DNA from: Bacteroidales bacterium
Lineage (GTDB): Bacteria; Bacteroidota; Bacteroidia; Bacteroidales; Rikenellaceae
Length of the DNA stretch: 64,000 bases
Reading direction: 5' to 3'
Assembly: GCA_949419965.1 (NCBI GenBank)
Contig: CASPAC010000003.1
Span: 1 to 64,000, forward strand
Part shown: positions 41,040-50,126 of the stretch, piece after piece
Position numbering within the stretch: position 1 is the stretch's first letter
How the letters are laid out: each line of letters opens with the position of its first letter
Program-made: the position numbers and the translations under genes
The notes under the pieces: model-generated
Database searches by the model: none
What the model was told of the DNA's origin: nothing
What the model saw: the letters and a program-made list of their open reading frames with translations, nothing else

Positions 41040-43556
41040 ATGAAACCTTTTTTTCTTGCGCTGCTTTTCTTGGCGGCGTTCTCGCCGGCCGGCGCTGCGA
41101 TCAAGATGCCGGCGGTATTTTCCGACAACATGGTTTTGCAGCAGCAGACCCGTGCCGCCGTGTGGGGCAAGGCTGCTCCGCGCGAGCGGATCGCTGTCGT
41201 TGCTTCGTGGAGCGATAAGGTCTACCGCACCGTAGCCGGCCGCGACGGGCGATGGCAGCTCACCGTTGAGACCCCCGAGGCCATGACTGGGCAGCAGCTC
41301 ACTATTTGCGGGGCCGACACGGTGGTGATCCGCAATATCCTGATCGGCGAGGTGTGGCTTTGCTCGGGCCAGTCCAACATGGAGTTTCCTACGGCCCGCG
41401 ATCCCAAGAATAAATGGATGACCGGTATAGCCGACTACGATGAGCAGATGGGCGACGCCACGTTCGATAACCTGCGCCTGTTCCACGTCGAGCACCAGTT
41501 GGCGCCCGACGGCGAACGCGACGATTGCGTGGGCCGGTGGGTGGTCTGCACGCCCGAGAACCTGAAGTTGTTCTCGGCCGTGGGTTTCGCTTTCGGCCGT
41601 TCCCTGCATAAGGAGTTGCTGCGGCCCGTGGGCTTGATCCAGTCGTCGTGGGGCGGCACGCATGCCGAGTCGTGGACTCCGATGGAGGTCATGGCCCGCA
41701 ATCCGCTCTATGCCGATGTGCTGGAGCAGTACGCTCCCGATAAAATCAAGCGCAACAAGGATCATTGCAAGGTTCCCGCTACCTTGTGGAACGGCATGAT
41801 CCGTCCGATCTGTCCTTATACGGTCAAGGGATGCGTCTGGTACCAGGGCGAGTCCAATTCGGTGCGGGCTGAAAAATACCAGCAGGTTTTTACCAACATG
41901 ATCGACGCCTGGCGCAAGGAGTTCCGCGCGCCCGACATGCCGTTTTATTTTGTGCAGATCGCGCCCCACTACCAGCAGCCCCCGACCATCCGCGACGCCC
42001 AGTTCCGCACCTGGCGGTCGGTGCGCCGCACGGGCATGGTCGTCGTTACGGACGTGGGCGATTCGCTCGATATCCATCCTCGCAACAAGGTCGTGCCTGG
42101 CGAGCGGTTGGCCCGGTGGGCGCTCAACCGCGACTATGGCCGCGACGTGGCTTGCGAGAGTCCTTATTTCCTCTCGTTGCGGCGCGAGGGTTCCGCCTTG
42201 GCGGTAAAATTCGCCCATGCCGAGGGCGGTCTGCGTGCCGCCCAGGGCGACCGGATCGAGGGTTTTCTCATCGCCGGGGCCGACCGCCGGTTCTATCCCG
42301 CCGAGGCCGTCGCTGCGGGCGACGAGGTGCTGCTGACGGCTCCGCAGGTCGAGCAGCCCGTGGCCGTGCGCTACGGATGGGGCAAATGGTTCCGGGTCAA
42401 TCTGGTCAACGGCGCCGGACTCCCCGCCGTGCCGTTCCGCACCGATGCGTGGGAGCCGGACACCTATGCCCGCTGGTTCGCCGATTCCGAGATGCGCCGG
42501 TTCCCCGAGGCCTGGCGTCTCGACCACGGCAAGCGCCTCTTTTTCGGCTATGCCCAGGGCGTGGGGTGCTGCGCTATGTTGCGCATGTGGAAAGCTACGG
42601 GCGAACGCCGCTACTTCGATTATGTGGAGCAGTGGGCCGATTCGATCGTCGACGAAAAGGGCGGCATCCATCTTTACGATCTGGCTGCTTACAACCTCGA
42701 TTTCATCAATCCGGGCAAAGTACTCTTCGACTGCTACCGCGAGACGGGCAAGGAGAAGTACCGCAAGGCGATGGATCGGCTCGTCGGGCAGATGCGCCGC
42801 CATCCCCGCACCTGCGACGGCGCCTATTGGCACAAGCTGATCTACCAGCATCAGATATGGCTCGACGGTCTCTACATGTGTTCGCCGTTTTTGGCGCAGT
42901 ATGGGGCTGAGTTCGGCCAGCCCGAGTGGATCGACGAAGCCGTGAAGCAAATTCGGCTTTGCCACATCCACACGTTCGATCCGGCCACGGGACTTTACCA
43001 TCACGCCTGGGACGAGAGCCGTTCGCAGCGCTGGGCCGATCCCGAGACGGGCCATTCGCCCAACTTCTGGGGCCGGTCGATCGGGTGGTGGTTCATGGCG
43101 TTGGTCGATAACCTCGACTTCATTCCTGCCGACCATCCCGACCGGGCGTTCGTCGTTTCGTTGGTGCAGGGGCTGGCCGATGCTTTGCCCAAGTACCAGG
43201 ACAAGGCCGGGCTGTGGTACCAGGTGCTCGACTGCCCCAAGCGCAAGGGCAACTTCCCCGAGGCTTCGGTTACCGCGCAGTTCATGTATGCTTATGCCAA
43301 GGCCGTGAACAAGGGTTACCTCGATGCTTCCTATCGTCAGTATGCCGAGAAGGCCTTCGAGGGGCTGCGCAGCAAACTGCTGGGCGAGTGTTCCGACGGC
43401 ACGCTTTCGCTCACGCGGTGTTGCGCGGTGGGCGGTCTGGGCGGCAATCCCTACCGCGACGGCAGTTTCGAATATTACATCGGCGAGCGCATGCGCGACA
43501 ACGATGCCAAAGCGACCGGCCCTTTCATCATGGGGTGTCTTGAATTGAATAAGTAA
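41040..43556 (+). CDS. Fused SGNH carbohydrate acetylesterase and GH105 unsaturated rhamnogalacturonyl hydrolase
   Basis: 838 aa with a signal peptide (MKPFFLALLFLAAFSPAGA). Residues about 25-480 form a sialate-O-acetylesterase-like SGNH esterase: LCSGQSNMEF with the nucleophile Ser, CVWYQGESNS, and the Asp/His pair in DSLDIHPRNK. Residues about 480-838 form an (alpha/alpha)6 GH105 domain: the catalytic Asp lies in IWLDGLYM, followed by WGRSIGWWFMALVD. GH105 removes the unsaturated uronic acid left at chain ends by lyases, and the esterase would clear acetyl groups first. It is followed 5 nt later by a PL11 lyase, so RG-I is the likely substrate. No frameshift separates the two halves. Confidence 0.9.
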   Translation: MKPFFLALLFLAAFSPAGAAIKMPAVFSDNMVLQQQTRAAVWGKAAPRERIAVVASWSDKVYRTVAGRDGRWQLTVETPEAMTGQQLTICGADTVVIRNILIGEVWLCSGQSNMEFPTARDPKNKWMTGIADYDEQMGDATFDNLRLFHVEHQLAPDGERDDCVGRWVVCTPENLKLFSAVGFAFGRSLHKELLRPVGLIQSSWGGTHAESWTPMEVMARNPLYADVLEQYAPDKIKRNKDHCKVPATLWNGMIRPICPYTVKGCVWYQGESNSVRAEKYQQVFTNMIDAWRKEFRAPDMPFYFVQIAPHYQQPPTIRDAQFRTWRSVRRTGMVVVTDVGDSLDIHPRNKVVPGERLARWALNRDYGRDVACESPYFLSLRREGSALAVKFAHAEGGLRAAQGDRIEGFLIAGADRRFYPAEAVAAGDEVLLTAPQVEQPVAVRYGWGKWFRVNLVNGAGLPAVPFRTDAWEPDTYARWFADSEMRRFPEAWRLDHGKRLFFGYAQGVGCCAMLRMWKATGERRYFDYVEQWADSIVDEKGGIHLYDLAAYNLDFINPGKVLFDCYRETGKEKYRKAMDRLVGQMRRHPRTCDGAYWHKLIYQHQIWLDGLYMCSPFLAQYGAEFGQPEWIDEAVKQIRLCHIHTFDPATGLYHHAWDESRSQRWADPETGHSPNFWGRSIGWWFMALVDNLDFIPADHPDRAFVVSLVQGLADALPKYQDKAGLWYQVLDCPKRKGNFPEASVTAQFMYAYAKAVNKGYLDASYRQYAEKAFEGLRSKLLGECSDGTLSLTRCCAVGGLGGNPYRDGSFEYYIGERMRDNDAKATGPFIMGCLELNK

Positions 43557-43561
43557 GGGAT

Positions 43562-45370
43562 ATGAAAAACAGGTTCTTTCTGGCGTTGGCTGCGGCTCTT
43601 TCCGCGGCCGGCCTTTTTGCGCAGGATCCTCGCGAACGGGTCTACAACTACGAGGTGCTCCACCCCAGTCACGAGCAGAAGCCGCCCGTGACGGGCTATG
43701 CTGCCGTGCGGGTCGGGGAGCGTTTGGACCGCGGACTGACCGTGCAGCCCGCACGCGACACGACGGGCGTCTATTTGAGCTGGCGCATGCTCGCCGCCGA
43801 CCATCCCGAGGTGGGGTTCAACGTCTACCGTCGTATCGCGGGCCGCACCGAGTTGCTCGACCGACGGTCGGTGTCGAAAACCACGGACTATCTCGATGCA
43901 ACCCTCCCCGCAGGCGTGGAAGCGGAGTATTGGGTCGAACCCTGCTACAACCTCGAAAGCGGCCTGGCCTGCGAGCCGGTGGCCATCGTGTGCGATACGT
44001 TGCGGCAGGCACCGCGCTATCGTTCCGTTCGGCTTCGCGACAACGAGCGGGCGGGCAAGGTGGCTCTGGCCGATCTGAACGGCGATGGCAAATACGATTT
44101 CATCGTCCGCACGCCCGACCGCAATGTCGATCCCGGCATGCCGGGCGATCCCATGGGCCTGACCTACACGATTTCGGCTTATTTGCACGACGGCACCCAT
44201 CTTTGGAGCCGTGATCTGGGGCTGGGCATCGAGCCGGGCATTTGGTATTCGCCTTTCGTGGCCTATGATTTCGACGGCGACGGCAAGGCGGAGGTGGCTT
44301 TGAAGACCGCTCCGGCCGATGCGCGGCGCAACGCCCGGCACCGGGTCGATTCGGGCGAGGAGTATCTTTCGGTGCTCGACGGCATGACCGGCGAGGAACT
44401 GGCGCGCGTCGACTGGCCCGAGCGGTCGTGGCGGCTGGGCGATCTCAACCGGCAGAACCGCAACCAGCTGGGCATGGCCTTTCTCGACGGGCGGACGCCT
44501 TGCATCATCGCTGCGCGGGGCACCTATCGCGCCATGCTGGCCGATGCCTGGCAGTTCCACGACGGCCGCCTGACGCGGCTCTGGCGTTGGGACGGCGACG
44601 AGGAGAATCCCGTGATCCGCAGTCAGGGTGCCCACAGCATGGTGGCAGGCGATGTCGACGGCGACGGGCGCGACGAAATCCTTTTGGGTGGCTGTATGCT
44701 CGACGACAACGGGACGCTGCTCTGGTCGGCCGGCATCGGACATCCCGATAAAGCCTATTTGGCTGACATCGATCCCGCACGGCCGGGTTTGGAGGTCTTC
44801 TTGTGCGGCGAGGTGCGCCACGACGACGGCCGCGGCGTCTGCGTGGTCGATGCAGCGACCGGGCGTCAGGTGTGGAATATCGGCCGGCCGACGTATCACG
44901 TAGGCGACGGCATGGTCGTCGATTTCGACCCCTCGCATCCGGGCATGGAGTGCATCGGCAAGGAGGACAGGAAAGGCGGCAGCACCGCGCGTTATCTGCT
45001 CACGGCGCAGGGCGAGGAGCTGTTTCCCGAGGCGGTTCCCGACTGCCGCAACTGGGTGTGGTGGGGCGCCGACCGGCTGCGCGAGACGTTCAGGGGGCGG
45101 CGCGACACCCAGTGCGTGGTCGAATGGCCCGACCGGGTGCTCGCCGAGGGGATCGAGGGATCGATCGTCATGATCGCCGACATCCTGGGCGACTGGCGCG
45201 AGGAGATCGTCACGGCTTTGCCGGGCGAGTTGCGCATCTATATGACCGACATCCCCGCCGCCGACCGGCGTCCCGCGCTCATGCAGGATCCGCTCTACCG
45301 CAGCTATGTGCTTCATCGCAGCATGGGTTATCCCCAGGCGCCCGTGCCGTCGTATTATTTAGGTAAATAA
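43562..45370 (+). CDS. Rhamnogalacturonan lyase, polysaccharide lyase family 11
   Basis: 602 aa, exported (signal 1-20, AAGLFAQ). The beta-propeller has the repeated calcium-binding loops DLNGDGKYD, DFDGDGKAE and DVDGDGRDE, and the PL11 sequences GVYLSWRML near the N-terminus and IYMTDIPAADRRPALMQDPLYR near the end. It cleaves the rhamnose-galacturonate backbone of RG-I by beta-elimination, producing unsaturated ends that suit the upstream GH105. It is the middle gene of a three-gene unit, with GH28 12 nt downstream. Confidence 0.93.
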   Translation: MKNRFFLALAAALSAAGLFAQDPRERVYNYEVLHPSHEQKPPVTGYAAVRVGERLDRGLTVQPARDTTGVYLSWRMLAADHPEVGFNVYRRIAGRTELLDRRSVSKTTDYLDATLPAGVEAEYWVEPCYNLESGLACEPVAIVCDTLRQAPRYRSVRLRDNERAGKVALADLNGDGKYDFIVRTPDRNVDPGMPGDPMGLTYTISAYLHDGTHLWSRDLGLGIEPGIWYSPFVAYDFDGDGKAEVALKTAPADARRNARHRVDSGEEYLSVLDGMTGEELARVDWPERSWRLGDLNRQNRNQLGMAFLDGRTPCIIAARGTYRAMLADAWQFHDGRLTRLWRWDGDEENPVIRSQGAHSMVAGDVDGDGRDEILLGGCMLDDNGTLLWSAGIGHPDKAYLADIDPARPGLEVFLCGEVRHDDGRGVCVVDAATGRQVWNIGRPTYHVGDGMVVDFDPSHPGMECIGKEDRKGGSTARYLLTAQGEELFPEAVPDCRNWVWWGADRLRETFRGRRDTQCVVEWPDRVLAEGIEGSIVMIADILGDWREEIVTALPGELRIYMTDIPAADRRPALMQDPLYRSYVLHRSMGYPQAPVPSYYLGK

Positions 45371-45382
45371 AATATTCTGGTT

Positions 45383-46984
45383 ATGAAATACCTTTTGATG
45401 TTTTTGCTTTGCGCTCTGACGATGACGTCCGCCGATGCGGCCGCAGCGCAGCGGAAGACACCGCGCGGAACCCGACAGGATGTGCCGCAGAATCCCTATG
45501 CGGTCTATTGTGCCGACTTGCCTTTCGACATGCCTTGTCCCGCGGCTCCGGTCTTCCCCGACCGCAGCGTCTCGGTGGCCGATTTCGGCGGCGATCCCAG
45601 CGGTGCGGAGTTATCCACGGCTGCTTTCGCGGCCGCCATCGACCGTCTTGCGGAGGCCGGCGGCGGTACGGTAACCGTTCCTGCGGGGGTGTGGCACACC
45701 GGGCCGATCGTTCTGCGCGACAACATCCGTCTGCATGTCGAGCGCGGTGCCATCATCCTGTTTTCGGCCGACAAGAGTCTTTATCCGCTGGTCGAGACTT
45801 CGTTCGAGGGCTACGACAACACGCGGCGTTGCCAGTCGCCCATCTCGGCGCGCGGCGTCCGTAACATCGCCATCACGGGACAGGGCGTCATCGACGGCAA
45901 CGGCGAGTTCTGGCGTCCGCTCAAGCGCGAAAAGGTCAATGAGGGCACTTGGCGGCGGATCACTTCGCGCGGCGGGTGTTACAAGCGACCGACCTACTGG
46001 TTCCCCAGCGAGCAGGCGCTGCGGGGCGACGCCGTGGCCGACATGAATGTGCCCCGCATGCTCTCGACCGACGAGGAGTGGGCCGCCGTGAAAGATTTCC
46101 TGCGTCCCGTGATGGTCAGCTTGATCGATTGCGAGAATGTGTTGTTGCAGGGCGTCGTCTTCCAGAATTCCCCGGCGTGGAACATCCACCCGCTGCTGTG
46201 CCGCAACGTGATCGTCGACGGTGTGACCGTGCGCAACCCTTCCTATGCCCAGAACGGCGACGGACTCGATATCGAGTCGTGCCGCAATGTGCTTGTCGCC
46301 GACAGCCGTTTCGACGTGGGCGACGACGGCATCTGCATCAAGAGCGGCAAGGACGAGGACGGCCGCCGGCGCGGCGTGCCGACCGAAAACGTTGTCGTCG
46401 TGGGTTGTACGGTATTCCGCGGTCACGGCGGCTTCGTCGTCGGCAGCGAAATGTCGGGCGGCGTGCGCAACGTGCTGGTGTCGCGCTGCAACTTCGTCTC
46501 TACGGATGTGGGGCTGCGTTTCAAGAGCCGGCGCGGACGCGGCGGCGTGGTCGAAAATATCTTCGTCTACGATACTTCCATGTCGGACATCGCCACCGAA
46601 CCGTTGCTTTTCGACTTGTTCTACGGCGGCAAGTCGGCCGTCGAGGTGCTCGAATCGGGCACCGAGGAGCGGGCCGCAGCGCTCGTGCCGCCTGTCGACG
46701 AGACGACGCCCGCTTTCCGCAACATCGACATCCGGCGGTTGAGGTGTCTTGGTGCCCGGCGCGCCCTTTTCTTCAATGGCATTCCCGAGATGCCCATTTC
46801 CGGCGTGCGGATCGAAGATACCCGGATCGCTTCTTCGTCGGGCGGCGAAATCCGCTATGCTGAAAAAATCATTTTGCGCAATGTTGAGATTTTGGCCGAT
46901 CAAGGCCCTGATTTAAAAATTTCGAATTGCAGTGCTGTGGATGTCCGTTCTTTCCGTGGAGAGCTGGTCGGAGAGGAAAAGTAG
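45383..46984 (+). CDS. Glycoside hydrolase family 28 (pectin-type)
   Basis: 533 aa with a signal peptide (about 1-22, TSADAAAAQ). The right-handed beta-helix shows GH28 signature elements: SPAWNIHPLLC, NGDGLDIES, VGDDGICIKSGKD with the catalytic Asp pair, and GHGGFVVGSEMSGG. It hydrolyses galacturonic acid linkages in homogalacturonan or RG-I. Co-transcription with PL11 and the esterase-GH105 favours RG-derived oligosaccharides. It is last in the unit, followed by a terminator at 47024-47053. Confidence 0.92.
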   Translation: MKYLLMFLLCALTMTSADAAAAQRKTPRGTRQDVPQNPYAVYCADLPFDMPCPAAPVFPDRSVSVADFGGDPSGAELSTAAFAAAIDRLAEAGGGTVTVPAGVWHTGPIVLRDNIRLHVERGAIILFSADKSLYPLVETSFEGYDNTRRCQSPISARGVRNIAITGQGVIDGNGEFWRPLKREKVNEGTWRRITSRGGCYKRPTYWFPSEQALRGDAVADMNVPRMLSTDEEWAAVKDFLRPVMVSLIDCENVLLQGVVFQNSPAWNIHPLLCRNVIVDGVTVRNPSYAQNGDGLDIESCRNVLVADSRFDVGDDGICIKSGKDEDGRRRGVPTENVVVVGCTVFRGHGGFVVGSEMSGGVRNVLVSRCNFVSTDVGLRFKSRRGRGGVVENIFVYDTSMSDIATEPLLFDLFYGGKSAVEVLESGTEERAAALVPPVDETTPAFRNIDIRRLRCLGARRALFFNGIPEMPISGVRIEDTRIASSSGGEIRYAEKIILRNVEILADQGPDLKISNCSAVDVRSFRGELVGEEK

Positions 46985-47023
46985 CCGGTAGAGTCATATT
47001 TTATATAGTCTTCCTTTGGAAAT

Positions 47024-47053
47024 GCCTTGCAAAGTGGTTTGCAGGGCTTTTTT
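47024..47053 (+). terminator. Terminator after the first pectin operon
   Basis: Stem GCCTTGCAAA / TTTGCAGGGC with one G-T pair and a 4-nt loop, followed by TTTTTT, about 40 nt after the GH28 stop codon. Confidence 0.8.
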
Positions 47054-47119
47054 CGTATGAATCGCTCCTGCCAAATCGAGTAATAATTAAAATAATTTAC
47101 ATATTTTCTGAATAAATTT

Positions 47120-47137
47120 ACTATCATATAGGATAGT
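47120..47137 (+). promoter_or_regulatory. Candidate operator upstream of the GH28-rhamnose operon
   Basis: Perfect inverted repeat ACTATC-ATATAG-GATAGT in an AT-rich 244-nt gap, centred about 51 nt before the -7 box. AAAATCATTTT lies just downstream (47141-47151). Binding by the locus AraC-type regulator is a guess. Confidence 0.35.
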
Positions 47138-47179
47138 GTAAAAATCATTTTTTCAGTCTTCTTTTCCGGCAAAACTCTT

Positions 47180-47187
47180 TACCTTTG
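47180..47187 (+). promoter_or_regulatory. -7 promoter box of the GH28-rhamnose operon
   Basis: TACCTTTG, a perfect TAnnTTTG, with a leader of about 35 nt to the ATG at 47229. Confidence 0.6.
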
Positions 47188-47228
47188 ATAAATTTTAAGA
47201 ATATACACCAAGCACTAACCCGAATTTT

Positions 47229-48668
47229 ATGAATCGAATTCTTCGTTTGCTCGCTCTTTGTGCGATGTCATTTTTTACAGTCGATTGCAACCGCAACGTT
47301 TCGGCAGACAATCCTTTCCCCGAGCTGGAGTGGATCGCCGAGGTCGGGGCGCGCAGCTTTCCGCGTTCCGAAAAGGTCTTTTGCGCCAATGCCTACGGTG
47401 CCGTGGGCGATGCCATGACCGACGCCACGCAGGCCGTGCAGGCCGCCATCGAGGCTTGCAAGGCCAACGGCGGCGGCAAGGTAACTTTCGAGCCGGGCAT
47501 CTACCTGATCGGGTCGCTCTTCATCGACGGCGACAACATCGAGTTCGAGATTCCGCGCGGCACGACTTTGATCGGCAGCCAGGACATCGCCGATTACCGC
47601 CGTATCGAGACCCGCGTGGCGGGCGTCGAGATGGAGTGGCCGGCGGCGCTTATCAACGTGATGAATTGCTCCAACTCCGCCATCACGGGCCAGGGCACCA
47701 TCAACGCGCGCGGCAAGGTGTTCTGGGACAAGTATTGGGCTATGCGCCGCGAATACAACCCCAAAGGTCTGCGCTGGATCGTCGACTACGACTGCGAGCG
47801 TCCGCGCGGCATCCTGATCTCCGAGTGCAGCGACATCACGGTGCGCGACATCGTGCTCTACCAACCCGGATTCTGGTCGCTCCACATCCTTTATTCGGAG
47901 TATGTGACCGTCGATAACGTCATCATTTCGAACAACATCGAGGGACGCGGCCCGTCGACCGACGGCGTGGACATCGACTCGTCGCACCATATTCTCGTCG
48001 AGAACAGCCAGATCAACTGCAACGACGACAACTTCTGCCTCAAGGCCGGCCGCGACAGCGACGGCCTGCGTGTCGGACGTCCGTGCGAATATGTGGTCAT
48101 CCGCAACTGCGTGGCCGGCCACGGCGACGGTCTCTTTACGTGCGGCAGCGAGACCTCGGGGTCGATCCGCCACATCGCGGCTTACAACATGACGGGCATC
48201 GGCACCAAATACGGTCTGCGCTTCAAGTCGACCTGCCAGCGCGGCGGTACGATCGAGGACATCTGGCTCGGCAATGTCGAGATGCGCGGCGTGCGCGATC
48301 CGTTCGTCGTCGATCTCAATTGGAACCCCGCTTACAGCACTTCGCGTCTGCCTGCCGAGTTCGAGGGCAAGGAGCTGCCCGAGCATTGGCTGAAGATGCT
48401 CGCACCGGTCGATCCCGAGCGGGGTACGCCCAAGTTCCGCGACGTGCATTTCCGCAACGTTCGGGCTACGGATGCCGCAACCTGCATCAAGGTCGGGGGT
48501 ATCGAGAGTTCGACCATCGACGGATTTACGTTCGAGAACGTCTCGTTCCAGGGCCGCAACGGCGGGTCGATCGCCTGGGCCTGCGACTGGACGCTTCGCG
48601 GGTTCGATGTCGCCGCGTCGGAGAAGCCGCTCTCGGTCGAGCATTGCCAGGGTGTAGATGTCGAATAG
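47229..48668 (+). CDS. Glycoside hydrolase family 28, linked to rhamnose genes
   Basis: 479 aa with an N-terminal signal (MNRILRLLALCAMSFFTVDC). Beta-helix GH28 motifs are GFWSLHILYSEYVTVDNV, STDGVDIDSS, NDDNFCLKAGRDSDG with the catalytic Asp pair, and GHGDGLFTCGSETSG. It differs clearly from the GH28 at 45383 (Phe-Cys-Leu after the Asp pair; no IHPLLC), so the two probably have different specificities. It is first in the operon that carries rhaB 9 nt downstream, which points to a role in releasing rhamnose-containing oligosaccharides from RG-I. Confidence 0.92.
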   Translation: MNRILRLLALCAMSFFTVDCNRNVSADNPFPELEWIAEVGARSFPRSEKVFCANAYGAVGDAMTDATQAVQAAIEACKANGGGKVTFEPGIYLIGSLFIDGDNIEFEIPRGTTLIGSQDIADYRRIETRVAGVEMEWPAALINVMNCSNSAITGQGTINARGKVFWDKYWAMRREYNPKGLRWIVDYDCERPRGILISECSDITVRDIVLYQPGFWSLHILYSEYVTVDNVIISNNIEGRGPSTDGVDIDSSHHILVENSQINCNDDNFCLKAGRDSDGLRVGRPCEYVVIRNCVAGHGDGLFTCGSETSGSIRHIAAYNMTGIGTKYGLRFKSTCQRGGTIEDIWLGNVEMRGVRDPFVVDLNWNPAYSTSRLPAEFEGKELPEHWLKMLAPVDPERGTPKFRDVHFRNVRATDAATCIKVGGIESSTIDGFTFENVSFQGRNGGSIAWACDWTLRGFDVAASEKPLSVEHCQGVDVE

Positions 48669-48677
48669 TTCCGGGCC

Positions 48678-50126
48678 ATGTCTGCTTTGTATTTTCTCTC
48701 CGTCGATCTGGGCGCCACCAGCGGCCGGGTCATGCTGGGCTGCTTCGATGGCGGCAAGGTCTCCTTGGAGCCGTTGCACCGTTTCCCTACTCCATTGGTG
48801 CGGGTGGGCGACCGTTATTGCTGGAATATCTTTTCGCTCTATCAGGAGCTGATCGCCGGTTTTACCATCGCTGCCGGCCGTCAGGTGCCTATCGTCTCGA
48901 TCGGTATCGATACGTGGGGCGTCGACATGGCGTTCGTCGCCCGGGACGGCTCCATCGCCGGGTTGCCGCGGGCTTACCGCGATCCCTTTACCGAGGGCGT
49001 TCAGGAGGAGTTCTTCGCGGCGAAGATGCCGCGCCGGGAGGTCTACGACCGCACGGGCATCCAGTTTCTGTCGTTCAACTCGTTGTTCCAGCTTTTCGCC
49101 CTTCAGAAGGAGGGGTGTTCTGCGCTGGAGACCGCACAGCGCATTCTCTTTATACCCGATGCGCTCGCCTATATGCTTACCGGCGAGATGGTAACCGAGT
49201 ATACCGTCTTTTCCACATCGCAGTGCATGAATGCGTTCTCCCGTCAGCCCGATGCCGCTTTGTTGCAGGCCGTGGGGATCTCTCCCGCCTTGTTTTCGCC
49301 GGTCGTCATGCCCGGGGAGCGGGTCGGATTGCTTAGCCGGGCCATCGGGCAGGCCACCGGTCTGGGGCAGATTCCCGTTGTCGCCGTCGCAGGCCATGAT
49401 ACCGCATCGGCCGTCGCAGCCGTGCCCGCTTCGGACAAGCATTTCGCCTATCTTTCGTCCGGCACTTGGTCTTTGTTGGGCGCCGAGTTGGAGCAGCCTG
49501 TCATCAACGAGTTGTCTTGCAACCTCAATTTTACGAATGAAGGCGGTGTCGACGGCAGCGTCCGTTTCTTGAAGAACATTACCGGTATGTGGTTGCTGGA
49601 GCAGTGTCGCGAGGCCTGGACCAAGGAAGGGAAATCCTATTCCTATGCCCAGATCATGCAGGCCGTGCAGGCCGCAGCTCCCGCCGAGGGCCTCATCGAC
49701 CCCGACGCTCCCGAGTTCGCAGCACCCACCGACATGCCTAAGGCCATCCGCACCTACTGCGCGGCCCACGGAGTGCCCGTCCCCCAGGACGATGCGGCCC
49801 TCATGCGGCTGATCTTCGAGTCGCTCGCCGCGCGTTACGCCCGGGTGTTGGAGGAGTTGCAGCAGGCTTGCGGCTTCTCCGTCTCTGCCTTGCACGTCAT
49901 CGGCGGCGGCGCCCAGAACGAGTTCTTGAACCGTTTGACGGCCCAGGCTTGCGGCGTGCCCGTCATCGCCGGGCCGTCCGAGGCCACGGCTTTGGGCAAC
50001 GTGCTGGTGCAGGCCCGCGCCGCAGGATTGGTCGGGTCGCTCTCCCAGATGCGTCAATGCGTCATGCAGAGCGTCGAGACCCGAATTTTCGAACCGCAGC
50101 AAAAACTTAAAATCCATTCCATATGA
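48678..50126 (+). CDS. rhaB: L-rhamnulokinase
   Basis: 482 aa FGGY-type sugar kinase. The phosphate loop VDLGATSGRVMLG opens the chain; VAGHDTASAV, YLSSGTWSLLGAEL and the adenosine-site IGGGAQNEFLNRLTAQACG follow. It phosphorylates L-rhamnulose to rhamnulose-1-phosphate. Length fits RhaB (about 489 aa). Its stop overlaps the rhaA start (ATGA, 50123-50126), so translation is coupled. Confidence 0.96.
   Translation: MSALYFLSVDLGATSGRVMLGCFDGGKVSLEPLHRFPTPLVRVGDRYCWNIFSLYQELIAGFTIAAGRQVPIVSIGIDTWGVDMAFVARDGSIAGLPRAYRDPFTEGVQEEFFAAKMPRREVYDRTGIQFLSFNSLFQLFALQKEGCSALETAQRILFIPDALAYMLTGEMVTEYTVFSTSQCMNAFSRQPDAALLQAVGISPALFSPVVMPGERVGLLSRAIGQATGLGQIPVVAVAGHDTASAVAAVPASDKHFAYLSSGTWSLLGAELEQPVINELSCNLNFTNEGGVDGSVRFLKNITGMWLLEQCREAWTKEGKSYSYAQIMQAVQAAAPAEGLIDPDAPEFAAPTDMPKAIRTYCAAHGVPVPQDDAALMRLIFESLAARYARVLEELQQACGFSVSALHVIGGGAQNEFLNRLTAQACGVPVIAGPSEATALGNVLVQARAAGLVGSLSQMRQCVMQSVETRIFEPQQKLKIHSI

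Noticed and set aside
41028..43754. A 908-codon open frame opposite the esterase-GH105 gene
   Set aside because: Antisense shadow of a gene with clear catalytic motifs; no domain, signal or promoter on this strand.
47268..50117. A 949-codon open frame on the minus strand opposite GH28 and rhaB
   Set aside because: It is antisense to two well-identified genes and its translation is Asp/His/Arg/Gly-rich shadow sequence. High G+C content suppresses stop codons in this region.
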